This document shows positions 15,694 to 24,406 of a stretch of 33,765 nucleotides of DNA, piece by piece. The stretch's first letter is position 1; every line of letters starts with the position of its first letter. The notes below the pieces were generated by a model. The model saw only the letters and a program-made list of their open reading frames with translations, did not search any database and had not been told where the DNA came from. The stretch comes from an uncultured Acidobacteriota bacterium (GTDB lineage: Bacteria > Acidobacteriota > Blastocatellia > RBC074): contig CADECP010000055.1 in assembly GCA_902825875.1 (NCBI GenBank), forward strand, positions 1 to 33,765, written 5' to 3'. The translations under genes were made by a program, and so were the position numbers.

Positions 15694-16977
15694 ATGGGCA
15701 AACAAGTCCTTTCCATCATCTTGGGCGGCGGCGCAGGTTCGCGCTTGTTTCCGTTGACGCAACAACGCTCGAAACCCGCCGTGCCGTTGGGCGGAAAATA
15801 CCGGCTGATAGACATTACGGTTTCCAACTGCATCAATTCCGGGATTCATTACATTTACGTGCTGACGCAGTTCAATTCAGCTTCGCTGAACCGGCACATT
15901 GCGCGGACTTATCGCTTCAGCCGTTTTTCCGATGGGTTTGTGGAAATCCTGGCCGCCGAACAAACGCCGGAAAACAAAAACTGGTTTCAGGGAACCGCCG
16001 ACGCCGTTCGGCAGGTGATGATGCACATCGAAGATTTCGAGCCGAGCGACGTGCTGATCCTGTCTGGCGATCATCTGTACCAGATGGATTACAGCAAGTT
16101 TCTGGCGCATCACCGCGCAACCAACGCCGACGTGACGGTTTCCGTCATTCCGACCGATCATTCACGCGCTTCCAGTTTCGGGCTGCTGAAAACGGACGAT
16201 GCCGGAAAGATCATTGAATTCCGCGAAAAACCTCCTGCCGATCAACTTGAAGGCATGCGCGTGGACACGTCAAAGCTGGGTTTGAGCCAACAGGAAGCCG
16301 CCGAGCGCCCATTCATCGCTTCGATGGGGGTTTATATTTTCAAGTATTCGGCTCTGCGCGAGATGTTGAAAGGAACGGCTTACACTGATTTCGGCGGCGA
16401 AATCATTCCGGCAGCCATCGGCAAATACAACGTGCAAGGTTATCTGTTCAGCGGGTATTGGGAAGACATCGGAACCATCCGGTCGTTTTACAACGCCAAT
16501 CTGGACATGGCTTCGATCGTGCCTAAGTTCAATTTGTTCGACGCCGACGCGCCGATTTTCACCCGCCCGCGTTATTTGCCCAGCACCAAAGTTCAAGGTT
16601 CGTGTTCGATCACCAATTCGCTGGTGACTGAAGGCTGCATTTTGAATTCGGTTTCGATCAGCCGGTCTGTGCTCGGCGTGCGGTCGCGCGTCGAAGGCGG
16701 TTCGATTGTCGAAAACACTTTGATGATGGGCGCTGACTATTACCAAACACTGGCCGAACTGGCCAGCGACCGCAAAGACGGTTTGCCTTGGGTGGGCATC
16801 GGCGAAAACACGATCATACGCAACGCCATCATTGATAAAAATGTCCGCATCGGCTCGAACGTGCGAATCCTGAATGACGCCGGATTGCAGGAATCTGACG
16901 GCGACAATTACTACATCCGCGACGGAATCGTCATCGTTCCCAAAGGCGCGACGATCACGGACGGAACGATCATCTGA
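15694..16977 (+). CDS. glgC: Glucose-1-phosphate adenylyltransferase
   Basis: 427 residues, standard GlgC length. It makes ADP-glucose from glucose 1-phosphate and ATP, the committed step of glycogen synthesis. N-terminal LGGGAGSRLFPLT (10-22) with RSKPAVPLGGKYRLID is the nucleotide-binding and catalytic loop. SGDHLYQMDY holds the metal-binding Asp, FREKP the substrate Lys, and the C-terminal part is a left-handed beta-helix (IVENTLMMGADYY, GENTIIRNAIIDKNVRIG). ATG at 15694 with TGAGGAG seven bases upstream is clearly the start; the frame is open further upstream only because it reads through an inverted repeat. No glgA or glgB nearby. Confidence 0.97.
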   Translation: MGKQVLSIILGGGAGSRLFPLTQQRSKPAVPLGGKYRLIDITVSNCINSGIHYIYVLTQFNSASLNRHIARTYRFSRFSDGFVEILAAEQTPENKNWFQGTADAVRQVMMHIEDFEPSDVLILSGDHLYQMDYSKFLAHHRATNADVTVSVIPTDHSRASSFGLLKTDDAGKIIEFREKPPADQLEGMRVDTSKLGLSQQEAAERPFIASMGVYIFKYSALREMLKGTAYTDFGGEIIPAAIGKYNVQGYLFSGYWEDIGTIRSFYNANLDMASIVPKFNLFDADAPIFTRPRYLPSTKVQGSCSITNSLVTEGCILNSVSISRSVLGVRSRVEGGSIVENTLMMGADYYQTLAELASDRKDGLPWVGIGENTIIRNAIIDKNVRIGSNVRILNDAGLQESDGDNYYIRDGIVIVPKGATITDGTII

Positions 16978-16986
16978 AAGGCAAAA

Positions 16987-17064
16987 ATCAAAAGGCAAAT
17001 CTCAAAAGGCCAAAAAGGGCGAATTGACTCTCTCATTTTTGACTTTTGAGATTTGCCTTTTGAT
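16987..17064. repeat. 22-bp perfect inverted repeat between glgC and plsC
   Basis: Arms 16987-17008 and 17043-17064 are perfectly complementary over 22 bp (core AAAGGCAAATCTCAAAAG), with an imperfect inward extension. It begins nine bases after the glgC stop and ends 11 bases before the plsC start. It may end or attenuate glgC transcription, though no T-run follows the arm directly. Confidence 0.97.
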
Positions 17065-17075
17065 TTCTTCACCCA

Positions 17076-17798
17076 ATGCTTCGTTTTTACTGGATACTTT
17101 TTGTTGTCGTCGTGCTGCTTCTGTTTATCGGAATTCCGGCGATTGTCGTGGGAAACGTGCTGAAGAAGCTTTTCGGCGTGGAAGATTTTGTGCATCCGTT
17201 TGCCAAATTCGGCTGCAAAGTCTGGGTTTGGTCCTTTGGCGCAAAAGTTCATGTGACGGGCAGAGAGCATCTGGTGCCGGGACAGGCGTACGTTTTCGCC
17301 TCCAATCATCAGAGCAATGTTGATCCGCCGTTTTTGTTCGCTTACCTGGGGCCGATTACCGGAGCGATTGCCAAAAAAGAACTGACGAAGTTTCCAGTCA
17401 TCAAACAAGGCTTTCCATTGGCTCACGTCGTGCCGATTGATCGTCGCAACCGCGAAAGCGCGATTGAAAGCACTCGGCGCGGAGCCGCCGAGTTGCGAAA
17501 AGGTTACAGCTTGATGGCTTTTCCCGAAGGCACTCGCACGGTGGACGGGCGCGTGAAGGAGTTCAAGAAAGGCGTCTTTTTCATGGCGCTGGAAGCGGAC
17601 GTTCCGGTTGTGCCGGTGGTGGTCAACGACACGCGGTTGGTCTGGCGCAAAGGGGCCAACGTCGTCACGCCCGGCGACATTTACCTGGAAATTCTGCCTC
17701 CGGTCAGCACCGTCGGATACAACGAAGACAACATAGAAGAATTGATCGAACGAGTCCGCGATCAGATTGTCCCGCGCGTCCGGGTTGATGAAATTTAG
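17076..17798 (+). CDS. plsC: 1-acyl-sn-glycerol-3-phosphate acyltransferase
   Basis: 240 residues. An N-terminal membrane helix (about 4-26) anchors the enzyme. The acyltransferase signature NHQSNVD has His77 and Asp82 (H-x4-D), followed by AKKELTKFPVIKQGF, IDRRNRESAI and FPEGTRT (148-154). It acylates lysophosphatidate in phospholipid synthesis. No clear ribosome binding site is seen before the ATG, which lies just after a 22-bp inverted repeat; the helix fits this start. The nearest gene upstream is glgC, unrelated in function. Confidence 0.93.
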   Translation: MLRFYWILFVVVVLLLFIGIPAIVVGNVLKKLFGVEDFVHPFAKFGCKVWVWSFGAKVHVTGREHLVPGQAYVFASNHQSNVDPPFLFAYLGPITGAIAKKELTKFPVIKQGFPLAHVVPIDRRNRESAIESTRRGAAELRKGYSLMAFPEGTRTVDGRVKEFKKGVFFMALEADVPVVPVVVNDTRLVWRKGANVVTPGDIYLEILPPVSTVGYNEDNIEELIERVRDQIVPRVRVDEI

Positions 17799-17946
17799 CG
17801 CGTAAACTTTCCAACAAATTCTCCGCCAAATTTTGCTGTTGCTGCGTTTGCGATAAACCTGCGGCGGCGACTACTATGCTTTTGCCTGTCCGCGAATTTT
17901 TAACAGGCGCAATAATCAGGAATCCAACACTCCTCCTTTTTTCAAA

Positions 17947-18879
17947 ATGAACCGACCAGACCGATTGATTCTCAAAAGAATTCCGACGGCAGTGTGTGCT
18001 GTTTGGGCGTTGATGTTGTTTAGCTGGCTGATTCTGGGGCAGGCCAAATCAGCGGACAACGCTCCGCCGTTGCCGAATGGCAAAACTGCCGAAGGCACGT
18101 TTCGCTTTGTGGCGATGGGCGACACCGGCACTGGCAAACAAGGCCAGTTCGCCATCGCCAGGCGAATGACTCAGTTTTTGAGCGAGCGCCCTTTCGACAC
18201 CGTGTTGATGCTTGGCGACAACATTTATTCCAGCGGCAAATCATCGGACGTGGGGGAAAAATTCGAGCAGCCGTACGCAGAGTTGTTGCGGCAGGACGTC
18301 AAGTTTTTTGCCGTGCTGGGCAATCACGACGTGCGGCGCGGGCGAACTTTTGAAATCAACTATCCGAATTTCAACATGGGCGGGCGGGCTTATTATTCGA
18401 TGGTCAAAGCCGATGGGTTGATCGAATTTTTCGCGCTGGACACAACCGCATTCGACGAACAGCAACGCGGCTGGTTGGAACTGGCGCTGGCCGCGTCCAA
18501 AGCTCGTTGGAAAGTTGCGTACTTTCATCACCCGATTTATTCGTCCGGCAAAACGCATGGTTCCGACGTTCGGCTGCGCGCCAAACTCGAACCGCTGTTC
18601 GTCAAATATGGAGTCGCGGCGGCGATTTCCGGGCACGATCATTTTTACGAACGAACGAAACCTCAGCGTGGAATTCAATACTTCGTCTGCGGAGCCAGCG
18701 GCCAGCTTCGTCCGGGCAACATCAACCGCAAAAGCTCATTGACTGAAGTCGGCAACGACAAAACCCACAGCTTCATGTTTGCCGAAGCCTCGAAAACCGA
18801 GATGACTTTTTGGGCGGTTGACGCGGCTGGCAAAACTTTGGACAGCGTGACGTTGAAAGCTGCGGAGCGCGACCAATGA
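17947..18879 (+). CDS. Exported calcineurin-like phosphoesterase (purple acid phosphatase-like)
   Basis: 310 residues. A hydrophobic N-terminal segment (about 13-32) acts as a signal peptide or anchor. All metallophosphoesterase metal motifs are present: MGDTGTG (Asp59), LGDNIYSSG (Asp91), GNHDVRRG (Asn126, His127), FHHPIYSSG (His194) and SGHDHFYER (His230, His232). The GDTG, HHP and DHFYER style is that of tartrate-resistant/purple acid phosphatases. Its stop overlaps the start of the CzcA-like pump gene (ATGA), so the two are coupled; why a phosphatase accompanies a metal pump is not clear. Confidence 0.9.
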   Translation: MNRPDRLILKRIPTAVCAVWALMLFSWLILGQAKSADNAPPLPNGKTAEGTFRFVAMGDTGTGKQGQFAIARRMTQFLSERPFDTVLMLGDNIYSSGKSSDVGEKFEQPYAELLRQDVKFFAVLGNHDVRRGRTFEINYPNFNMGGRAYYSMVKADGLIEFFALDTTAFDEQQRGWLELALAASKARWKVAYFHHPIYSSGKTHGSDVRLRAKLEPLFVKYGVAAAISGHDHFYERTKPQRGIQYFVCGASGQLRPGNINRKSSLTEVGNDKTHSFMFAEASKTEMTFWAVDAAGKTLDSVTLKAAERDQ

Positions 18880-21800
18880 TCGAACGACTGATTACCTTTG
18901 CCCTGAAACAACGTTTTATTACGCTGGCTTTGGTCGGTTTATTGATTGCCGCCGGAATTTACGCGCTGGCGACCATTCCAATTGACGCTTTTCCAGACCT
19001 GACCAACAACCAGGTGACGATCATCACCGAAGCTGCGGGAATGGCCGCCGGAGAAGTCGAAGCCCAAGTCACCTTTCCCATCGAAGGCGCGATGCTCGGC
19101 CTGCCGCGCACAGAAGAAGTTCGCTCGATTTCCAAATTCGGTTTGTCGCTGATTACCGTCGTGTTTGAAGACGGCGTCAACACGTACTTCGCGCGGCAAC
19201 TGGTCAACGAACGATTGAACGACGCCAAAACGCGAATTCCCAACGGGCTGGAACCGGCGCTTGGCCCTGTGGCGACGGCTTTTGGCGAGGTGTACCAATA
19301 CACGCTGGAAGACGCGCGCCCGAACAAAACCAAAACCAGCGTCATGGATTTGAAGACGCTGCACGATTGGTTCATCAAACTGCAATTGCGAACCGTTCCC
19401 GGCGTGGGCGAAATCAATTCCTGGGGCGGCGAAACCATGCAATATCAGGTGCTGGTTGATCCGGCCAAACTGTTGAAATACGGATTGACGTTGCACGACG
19501 TGTTCAACCGCGTTGCTGAAAACAACTCCAACTTTGGCGGCGGATATATCGAACATCGCGCCGAACAGTACACCGTGCGTGGCGTTGGGTTGCTGCAAAG
19601 CTCCGCCGATATTGAAAACATCGTCGTCAATGCCAGCGTGGGAACTCCTTTGTATTTGCGCGATGTCGCCGAAATCACTCCCGGAGCCATGCAGCGTCAA
19701 GGCGCGGTTTCGCGCGATGCCAAAGGCGAAACTCTGGCCGGGATGGTCATCATCCTGAAAGGTGAAAATGGCAAATCCGTCGCCGAGCGCGTCAAACAAA
19801 AAATCACAGAGTTGCAAGCTGTGCTGCCTGCGGGCGTGAGCATCAAATCGTTTTACGACCAGACCGAAGTCATTGACCAAACCATTGAAACCGTTAAATG
19901 GAACCTGATCGAAGGCGCGTTGCTGGTGATCGTCGTGCTGTTTCTGTTTTTGCGAAACGTGCGCGCTTCGTTGATTGTTGCGGCGGTGATCCCGATTTCG
20001 ATGGTGTCGGCGTTCATCGTCATGAAATGGATGGGCGTGTCGGCCAACCTGATGAGTTTGGGCGCAGTGGATTTCGGGCTGATTGTGGATGGAGCCGTCG
20101 TGATGATGGAAAACTTCATTCGCCGATTGAGTCATTCCAAAAACAACGACAATCCAACAGCAACCATTCACGATGCGGCGCTGGAAGTCGGCAGACCGAT
20201 TTTGTTCGGCGTGCTGATTATCATCGCGGTGTATTTGCCGGTCTTCACGCTGCAAGGTTTGGAAAGCCGCATGTTTACACCGATGGCGATTACGGTTTGT
20301 GCGGCGCTGCTGGGTTCGTTGTTGCTGGCGCTGTTGTTCGTTCCGGCAATGTCGTCTTTGATGCTGCGCGGCAAACTCGAAGAGCGCGAAGGCAGGATTT
20401 ATCATTTCGTCCAACGCAGTTACGTGCGATTGCTGGACGGCGCGCTGGATCATCGCTGGCTGACCATCGGCGCGGCTGTGTTGGTTGTGGCTGCGGCAGT
20501 CGGCTCGCTGGCGTTCATCGGCACAGAATTCATGCCGCGTTTGGACGAAGGTTCCATTCTGATTGAAACGCGCAAACTGCCCAGCGTGGCCCTGACCGAA
20601 TCCGTCAACATCAGCCAACAAGTCGAAGAAATCGTCAAAGGTTTTTCCGAAGTCGAAAGCGTAGTCACCAAAATCGGTCGCCCCGATCTGGCCACCGAAG
20701 CGATGGGAATTCATCAGGGCGATGTGTATGTAATTCTGAAACCGCACGACCAATGGCCGAAAAAACGTACCAAAGAAGAGTTGATCGAAGCTCTGGACGC
20801 TGAACTGAGCAAATTGCCCGGAGTGGCGTTTAACTTCACTCAGCCGATGGCGATGCGATTGGACGAAACCATTTCCGGCGTCAAAGCCGATGTCGCCGTC
20901 AAACTTTTTGGTGAAGACCTGACGCTGCTGGAAGAAAAAGCCGCCGAAATCGCTCGTGTGCTGGAAAAAGTTCCCGGCTCCGCAGACGTGCAAGCCGAAG
21001 CTTTGTCCGGTGCGGCGCAGCTGCAAATTTCTGTTCGCCGCGACCAAATCGCGCGGTACGGATTGAACGTCGCCGACGTGCGCGAACTGATCGAAACTGC
21101 TGTCGGCGGCAAAGTTGCAACGACGGTGATTGACGGACAAAAACGGTTTGATGTGCTGGTGCGCTTTCCTGAAAGTTTCCGCAACGATCCTGACGCGATT
21201 GCTGCGTTGCCGTTGACGGCTCCGGCGGGCGAACGATTGCGGCTGGCTGACATTGCCAACGTCGAATTGATTCGCGCGCCAGACATCATCAACCGCGAAA
21301 ACAACCAACGCCGCATAGTCATTCAATCCAATGTGCGCGGGCGCGACATCGGCAGTTTCGTCGCCGAAGCGCGCTCGAAAATCTCCGCCGCCGTCAAAAT
21401 GCCCACAGGATATTTCATGGCTTGGGGAGGCCAGTTTGAAAATCAGGAACGCGCGACCGAGCGGCTGTTCATCGTCGTGCCGCTGGCGATGGTGTTGATC
21501 TTTGCGCTGCTGTTCGTGATGTTCGGTTCGATCAAACATTCCTTGCTGATTATCTTGAACGTGCCGTTCGCCGTTGTCGGAGGCATTGCGGCATTGTGGT
21601 TGCGCGGATTGAATCTGAGTTTGTCGGCGTCCATCGGCTTCATCGCGCTGTTTGGAGTGGCGGTGCTGAACGGCGTGGTGATGATCGCGTACATCAACAA
21701 ACTGCGCGACGAAGGGTTCGCCATCCGCGATGCAGTCCGCGAAGGCGCTCGCATTCGTCTGCGCCCGGTGTTGATGACGGCGCTGGTTGCCAGTTTGGGA

Positions 21801-22013
21801 TTCATCCCGATGGCAGTTTCGACCAATCCCGGCGCAGAAGTTCAACGCCCGTTGGCGACTGTGGTGATTGGCGGATTGGTGACTTCGACCTTGCTGACTT
21901 TGCTGGTGCTGCCGGTGATTTACCGCATGTTTGAACGCGAACCGAAACAGGAGTCGGAGTATAAATACGGGCCAGAACTCGAACCTGATGAAGTGGAGTC
22001 AGAAGCGAGTTGA
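18876..22013 (+). CDS. czcA: CzcA-type heavy-metal RND efflux pump
   Basis: 1045 residues, full length for an inner-membrane RND pump with 12 helices and two periplasmic loops. The motif DFGLIVDGAVVMMEN in TM4 carries the two Asp and one Glu of the CzcA proton relay. This favours divalent cations (Zn, Co, Ni, Cd) over the Cu/Ag type, whose motif differs. NNQVTIITEAAGMAAGEVEAQVTFPIE and GLPRTEEVRSISKFGLSLITVVFEDG near the N-terminus are typical of the HME class. It starts within the stop of the preceding phosphatase gene. The membrane-fusion and outer-membrane partners lie 2.4 kb downstream on the opposite strand. Confidence 0.94.
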   Translation: MIERLITFALKQRFITLALVGLLIAAGIYALATIPIDAFPDLTNNQVTIITEAAGMAAGEVEAQVTFPIEGAMLGLPRTEEVRSISKFGLSLITVVFEDGVNTYFARQLVNERLNDAKTRIPNGLEPALGPVATAFGEVYQYTLEDARPNKTKTSVMDLKTLHDWFIKLQLRTVPGVGEINSWGGETMQYQVLVDPAKLLKYGLTLHDVFNRVAENNSNFGGGYIEHRAEQYTVRGVGLLQSSADIENIVVNASVGTPLYLRDVAEITPGAMQRQGAVSRDAKGETLAGMVIILKGENGKSVAERVKQKITELQAVLPAGVSIKSFYDQTEVIDQTIETVKWNLIEGALLVIVVLFLFLRNVRASLIVAAVIPISMVSAFIVMKWMGVSANLMSLGAVDFGLIVDGAVVMMENFIRRLSHSKNNDNPTATIHDAALEVGRPILFGVLIIIAVYLPVFTLQGLESRMFTPMAITVCAALLGSLLLALLFVPAMSSLMLRGKLEEREGRIYHFVQRSYVRLLDGALDHRWLTIGAAVLVVAAAVGSLAFIGTEFMPRLDEGSILIETRKLPSVALTESVNISQQVEEIVKGFSEVESVVTKIGRPDLATEAMGIHQGDVYVILKPHDQWPKKRTKEELIEALDAELSKLPGVAFNFTQPMAMRLDETISGVKADVAVKLFGEDLTLLEEKAAEIARVLEKVPGSADVQAEALSGAAQLQISVRRDQIARYGLNVADVRELIETAVGGKVATTVIDGQKRFDVLVRFPESFRNDPDAIAALPLTAPAGERLRLADIANVELIRAPDIINRENNQRRIVIQSNVRGRDIGSFVAEARSKISAAVKMPTGYFMAWGGQFENQERATERLFIVVPLAMVLIFALLFVMFGSIKHSLLIILNVPFAVVGGIAALWLRGLNLSLSASIGFIALFGVAVLNGVVMIAYINKLRDEGFAIRDAVREGARIRLRPVLMTALVASLGFIPMAVSTNPGAEVQRPLATVVIGGLVTSTLLTLLVLPVIYRMFEREPKQESEYKYGPELEPDEVESEAS

Positions 22014-22043
22014 GAGCAAAATTACTCGGTTTCATCCACTGAC

Positions 22044-23672
22044 TTACAACTCGCCTTCATATTCGGCCAGCATCACACAGATTTGATCCAGCACGGCGGT
22101 CACGTCTCGACCGGGGCCGGTGTAGTTGTTACCCATCGAACTGAGAATCACGACCTGTCCGCGTTTGGTGGTGACGTACCCTGACAGCGCGTTGACGTAA
22201 CTGAGCGTGCCGGTTTTACCGCGAAAGTTGCCTGCAGCGGCAGTGTCGCGCATACGGCGTTCCAGCGTGCCGTCGGTTCCGGCAACGACTAACGATTCGC
22301 GGAAAACGTTGGCGTGCGGGTGCGTCAGCATGAATTCCAGCAAGCGAACCGTTGCGCGCGGAGTCACCAAATCCTGCCGAGCCAATCCCGATCCATCGCG
22401 CAAACTCAGCGGCGTAATGTCCACTCCGGCTTTTTGCAAAAACTGCCGCCGAGCTTCGTTGCCGCGCGCAATCGTCGGTTTCGGGCGACCGTATTCGTCA
22501 AGTTCGTGCTGTCCGCCATTTGCGCCGAGTTGCCGCAGCAACAATTCGGTATGCAGATTCTGGCTTTGTTTGTTGACGACTTTCAGCAGTTCGGCCATCG
22601 GCTGAGATTCGATGCTGGCGAGTTCTTTCAGTTTCGATTCGTCAAACGGTTTGGCAACGCGCGCGACAGCGTCGGCTCGCGTGGCTTTGCCCAGCACGCG
22701 AATCTGGCGTCTGGCCAAAGCTTCTTTCAGCAACGTCGCCGCAAACGCCGCCGGGTCGTGAATGGCTATGTTGACTTCAAACTTGTCGCGCGTGCGCGGC
22801 ATCGAGCCGAAAAATTCAATCGTGTTGCTGTTCAGCGGGCGATTGACTCCCACGCGCGCGATTCCGTTGGCAGTGGTTGTTGCGTTGTTGACGATCTTGA
22901 TGAACTCGGTTTGCGGCTGAACGGTGATTGTCGGTTTGTCGCCGACTTTTTTGCCGGGCGTGACTGTGAAACTGACGCAGTTGTCGTTGACGGTCAGCGC
23001 GCTGACTTCTGCGCCGTAATAAAACTGCAAATCATCCCATTCCCAGCCGGGGCCGATCAGGTCATCGGCAAAAAAGCTGTCATCGCCGATCAAACTGCCG
23101 GTGATGATTTTGACTCCGGCAGCTTTGATTTGATCGGCCAGTCGTTCGATCGGCGCGATTTTGTCTGCCGGTTTGTGTTCGTCGTATTTGTCGGGATTGT
23201 CGCCGTCAAAGCGCGGAGACAGGTTCGGATCGCCTCTGCCGTAAAGAATCAAATCACCCGCGAGCGTTCCATTCCTGCCAACGGCTTTGGTCGCGTATAC
23301 CGAAGTTTTGATTTTGAATTCCGGCCCGAAAGCATCCAGCGCCGAAGACGAAGTGTAGAGTTTCATGTTCGACGCGGGCATAAACGCCTTGTCAGCGTCG
23401 CGCTCGAAAATGATTTTGTCCTGCCCGGCTTTGACCAAAATTCCCCAGCGAGCCGCAGCGAATTTCGGCTGGTCGAGCAACGCGGTGATGCGCGCTTGCA
23501 GTTCGGCAACGGTTTGCGGTTTTGCAACCGGCTGCTGAGTCAGTACCGCGCGCGTTAGCAAGCGGGGGGCTGAAGAAGCAGACCGGGTCGCTACCGCTCC
23601 CCGTACTGACCCGATCGGCGTCAAAAAACAGGCAACTAACAGCAACGAGGTAAGGCGTCTGATTGTTTTCAT
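22044..23672 (-). CDS. dacB: D-alanyl-D-alanine carboxypeptidase/endopeptidase (PBP4 family)
   Basis: 542 residues, class C low-molecular-weight penicillin-binding protein. Active-site motifs: SxxK as PASNMK (Ser101, Lys104), SxN as KQSQNLHTE, and KTG as FRGKTGTLSYVNALSGYV. A large insert between the first two is normal for DacB. The signal peptide occupies about residues 1-25. Residues about 21-46 (GSVRGAVATR, then RLLTRAVLTQ) are encoded by a palindromic repeat. The ATG at 23672 shares its A with the TGA of the upstream phosphoesterase; a GTG at 23675 is an alternative. It trims or opens peptidoglycan cross-links in the periplasm. Confidence 0.93.
   Translation of the reverse strand: MKTIRRLTSLLLVACFLTPIGSVRGAVATRSASSAPRLLTRAVLTQQPVAKPQTVAELQARITALLDQPKFAAARWGILVKAGQDKIIFERDADKAFMPASNMKLYTSSSALDAFGPEFKIKTSVYATKAVGRNGTLAGDLILYGRGDPNLSPRFDGDNPDKYDEHKPADKIAPIERLADQIKAAGVKIITGSLIGDDSFFADDLIGPGWEWDDLQFYYGAEVSALTVNDNCVSFTVTPGKKVGDKPTITVQPQTEFIKIVNNATTTANGIARVGVNRPLNSNTIEFFGSMPRTRDKFEVNIAIHDPAAFAATLLKEALARRQIRVLGKATRADAVARVAKPFDESKLKELASIESQPMAELLKVVNKQSQNLHTELLLRQLGANGGQHELDEYGRPKPTIARGNEARRQFLQKAGVDITPLSLRDGSGLARQDLVTPRATVRLLEFMLTHPHANVFRESLVVAGTDGTLERRMRDTAAAGNFRGKTGTLSYVNALSGYVTTKRGQVVILSSMGNNYTGPGRDVTAVLDQICVMLAEYEGEL
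23538..23613. repeat. Palindromic element, copy B (inside dacB)
   Basis: Two facing arms, about 23538-23567 and 23581-23613, are related as imperfect inverted copies (words CAGTACCGCGCGCG and CGGGGAGCGGTA-like on the facing arm). The segment 23542-23567, reverse complemented, matches 13181-13206 at 25 of 26 bases. The element lies in the coding region between the signal peptide core and the catalytic domain of DacB. Confidence 0.88.
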
Positions 23673-24388
23673 CACAGAATGGTTTTGGTTGGAAGTGGGA
23701 ATTGTTCGGCAGTTTCAATCCGGCCTTCAGCGTCCACATTGAAATACTGCACAGTGAGTTGTTCAAAATCGGCAATGCAAAAACAAGGATTGTGTTTTCG
23801 GTACAGAGTTCCGGCGTTGATGATCGTCAATTCGCCGAAGCTTCTGACCAAACGATGATGCGTGTGGCCGTTGACGACGAACTGAAACTTCGCGGAATTG
23901 ACCAGTTGCCACAACGCCAGATTGGCGTGCAGCGTCAACGAATTGTCGAACGGCCAGACGCCGGCCATATCGTCTGCGCCTAGTCCGTGACAAAGCAGCA
24001 TTCGTCCGGCGACGGTTTCAAAATGCAACCACATCGGCAGTTGATTCAAGAACGCCCAATCCAGCGCCGTAAAGTCAAACCGCGTTTGAGCATCTGGCAA
24101 ACCGCGCATTTCGTTTTTCAACAACCATCGCTCGTGATTGCCGCGCACGGTGACAACGTGGAATTGCCGCAGCAATTCAATCGTGCGATGCGAATCGCCC
24201 GCGCCGTCCACTATGTCGCCGACGGCGCAAATCAAATCCAAAGCTTGAGGTTGAAAAAATTCCAGCGCGGCGGCCAGTCGAACGTCTTCGCAATGAATGT
24301 CGCCCAGCACGCCGATTCGTTTTAGTGGTTGAATTGAAACCCTGTCGGTGGTCACGGGCGAATGTTTACCACAGGCAGCCAAAAACAA
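23672..24388 (-). CDS. Calcineurin-like phosphoesterase (YfcE/YmdB-like small type)
   Basis: About 238 residues. Metallophosphoesterase motifs: GVLGDIHCE near 30, VGDIVDGAGDS near 57, RGNHERW near 82, LLCHGLG near 131, and VNGHTHHRLVRS near 174. The compact form without a large cap resembles small Ser/Thr phosphatase or phosphodiesterase types. The start is uncertain: the TTG at 24388 gives a short LAAC-like lipobox but with too little signal sequence; a GTG at 24355 just before the fold is equally plausible. It follows the CzcB-like gene by about 19 bases and couples to dacB, so the four genes 22044-27030 look like one transcript. Confidence 0.85.
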   Translation of the reverse strand: MFLAACGKHSPVTTDRVSIQPLKRIGVLGDIHCEDVRLAAALEFFQPQALDLICAVGDIVDGAGDSHRTIELLRQFHVVTVRGNHERWLLKNEMRGLPDAQTRFDFTALDWAFLNQLPMWLHFETVAGRMLLCHGLGADDMAGVWPFDNSLTLHANLALWQLVNSAKFQFVVNGHTHHRLVRSFGELTIINAGTLYRKHNPCFCIADFEQLTVQYFNVDAEGRIETAEQFPLPTKTIL

Positions 24389-24406
24389 AAACTCAGCCGC
24401 TGTGCG

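Noticed and set aside
18939..21845. Very long open frame of 968 codons on the minus strand
   Set aside because: It is antisense to the czcA gene, which is full-length and has all family motifs; the His/Gln/Arg-rich composition is typical of a complement-strand shadow.
22314..23558. Open frame of 414 codons on the plus strand
   Set aside because: It is antisense to dacB, which carries all three active-site motifs.
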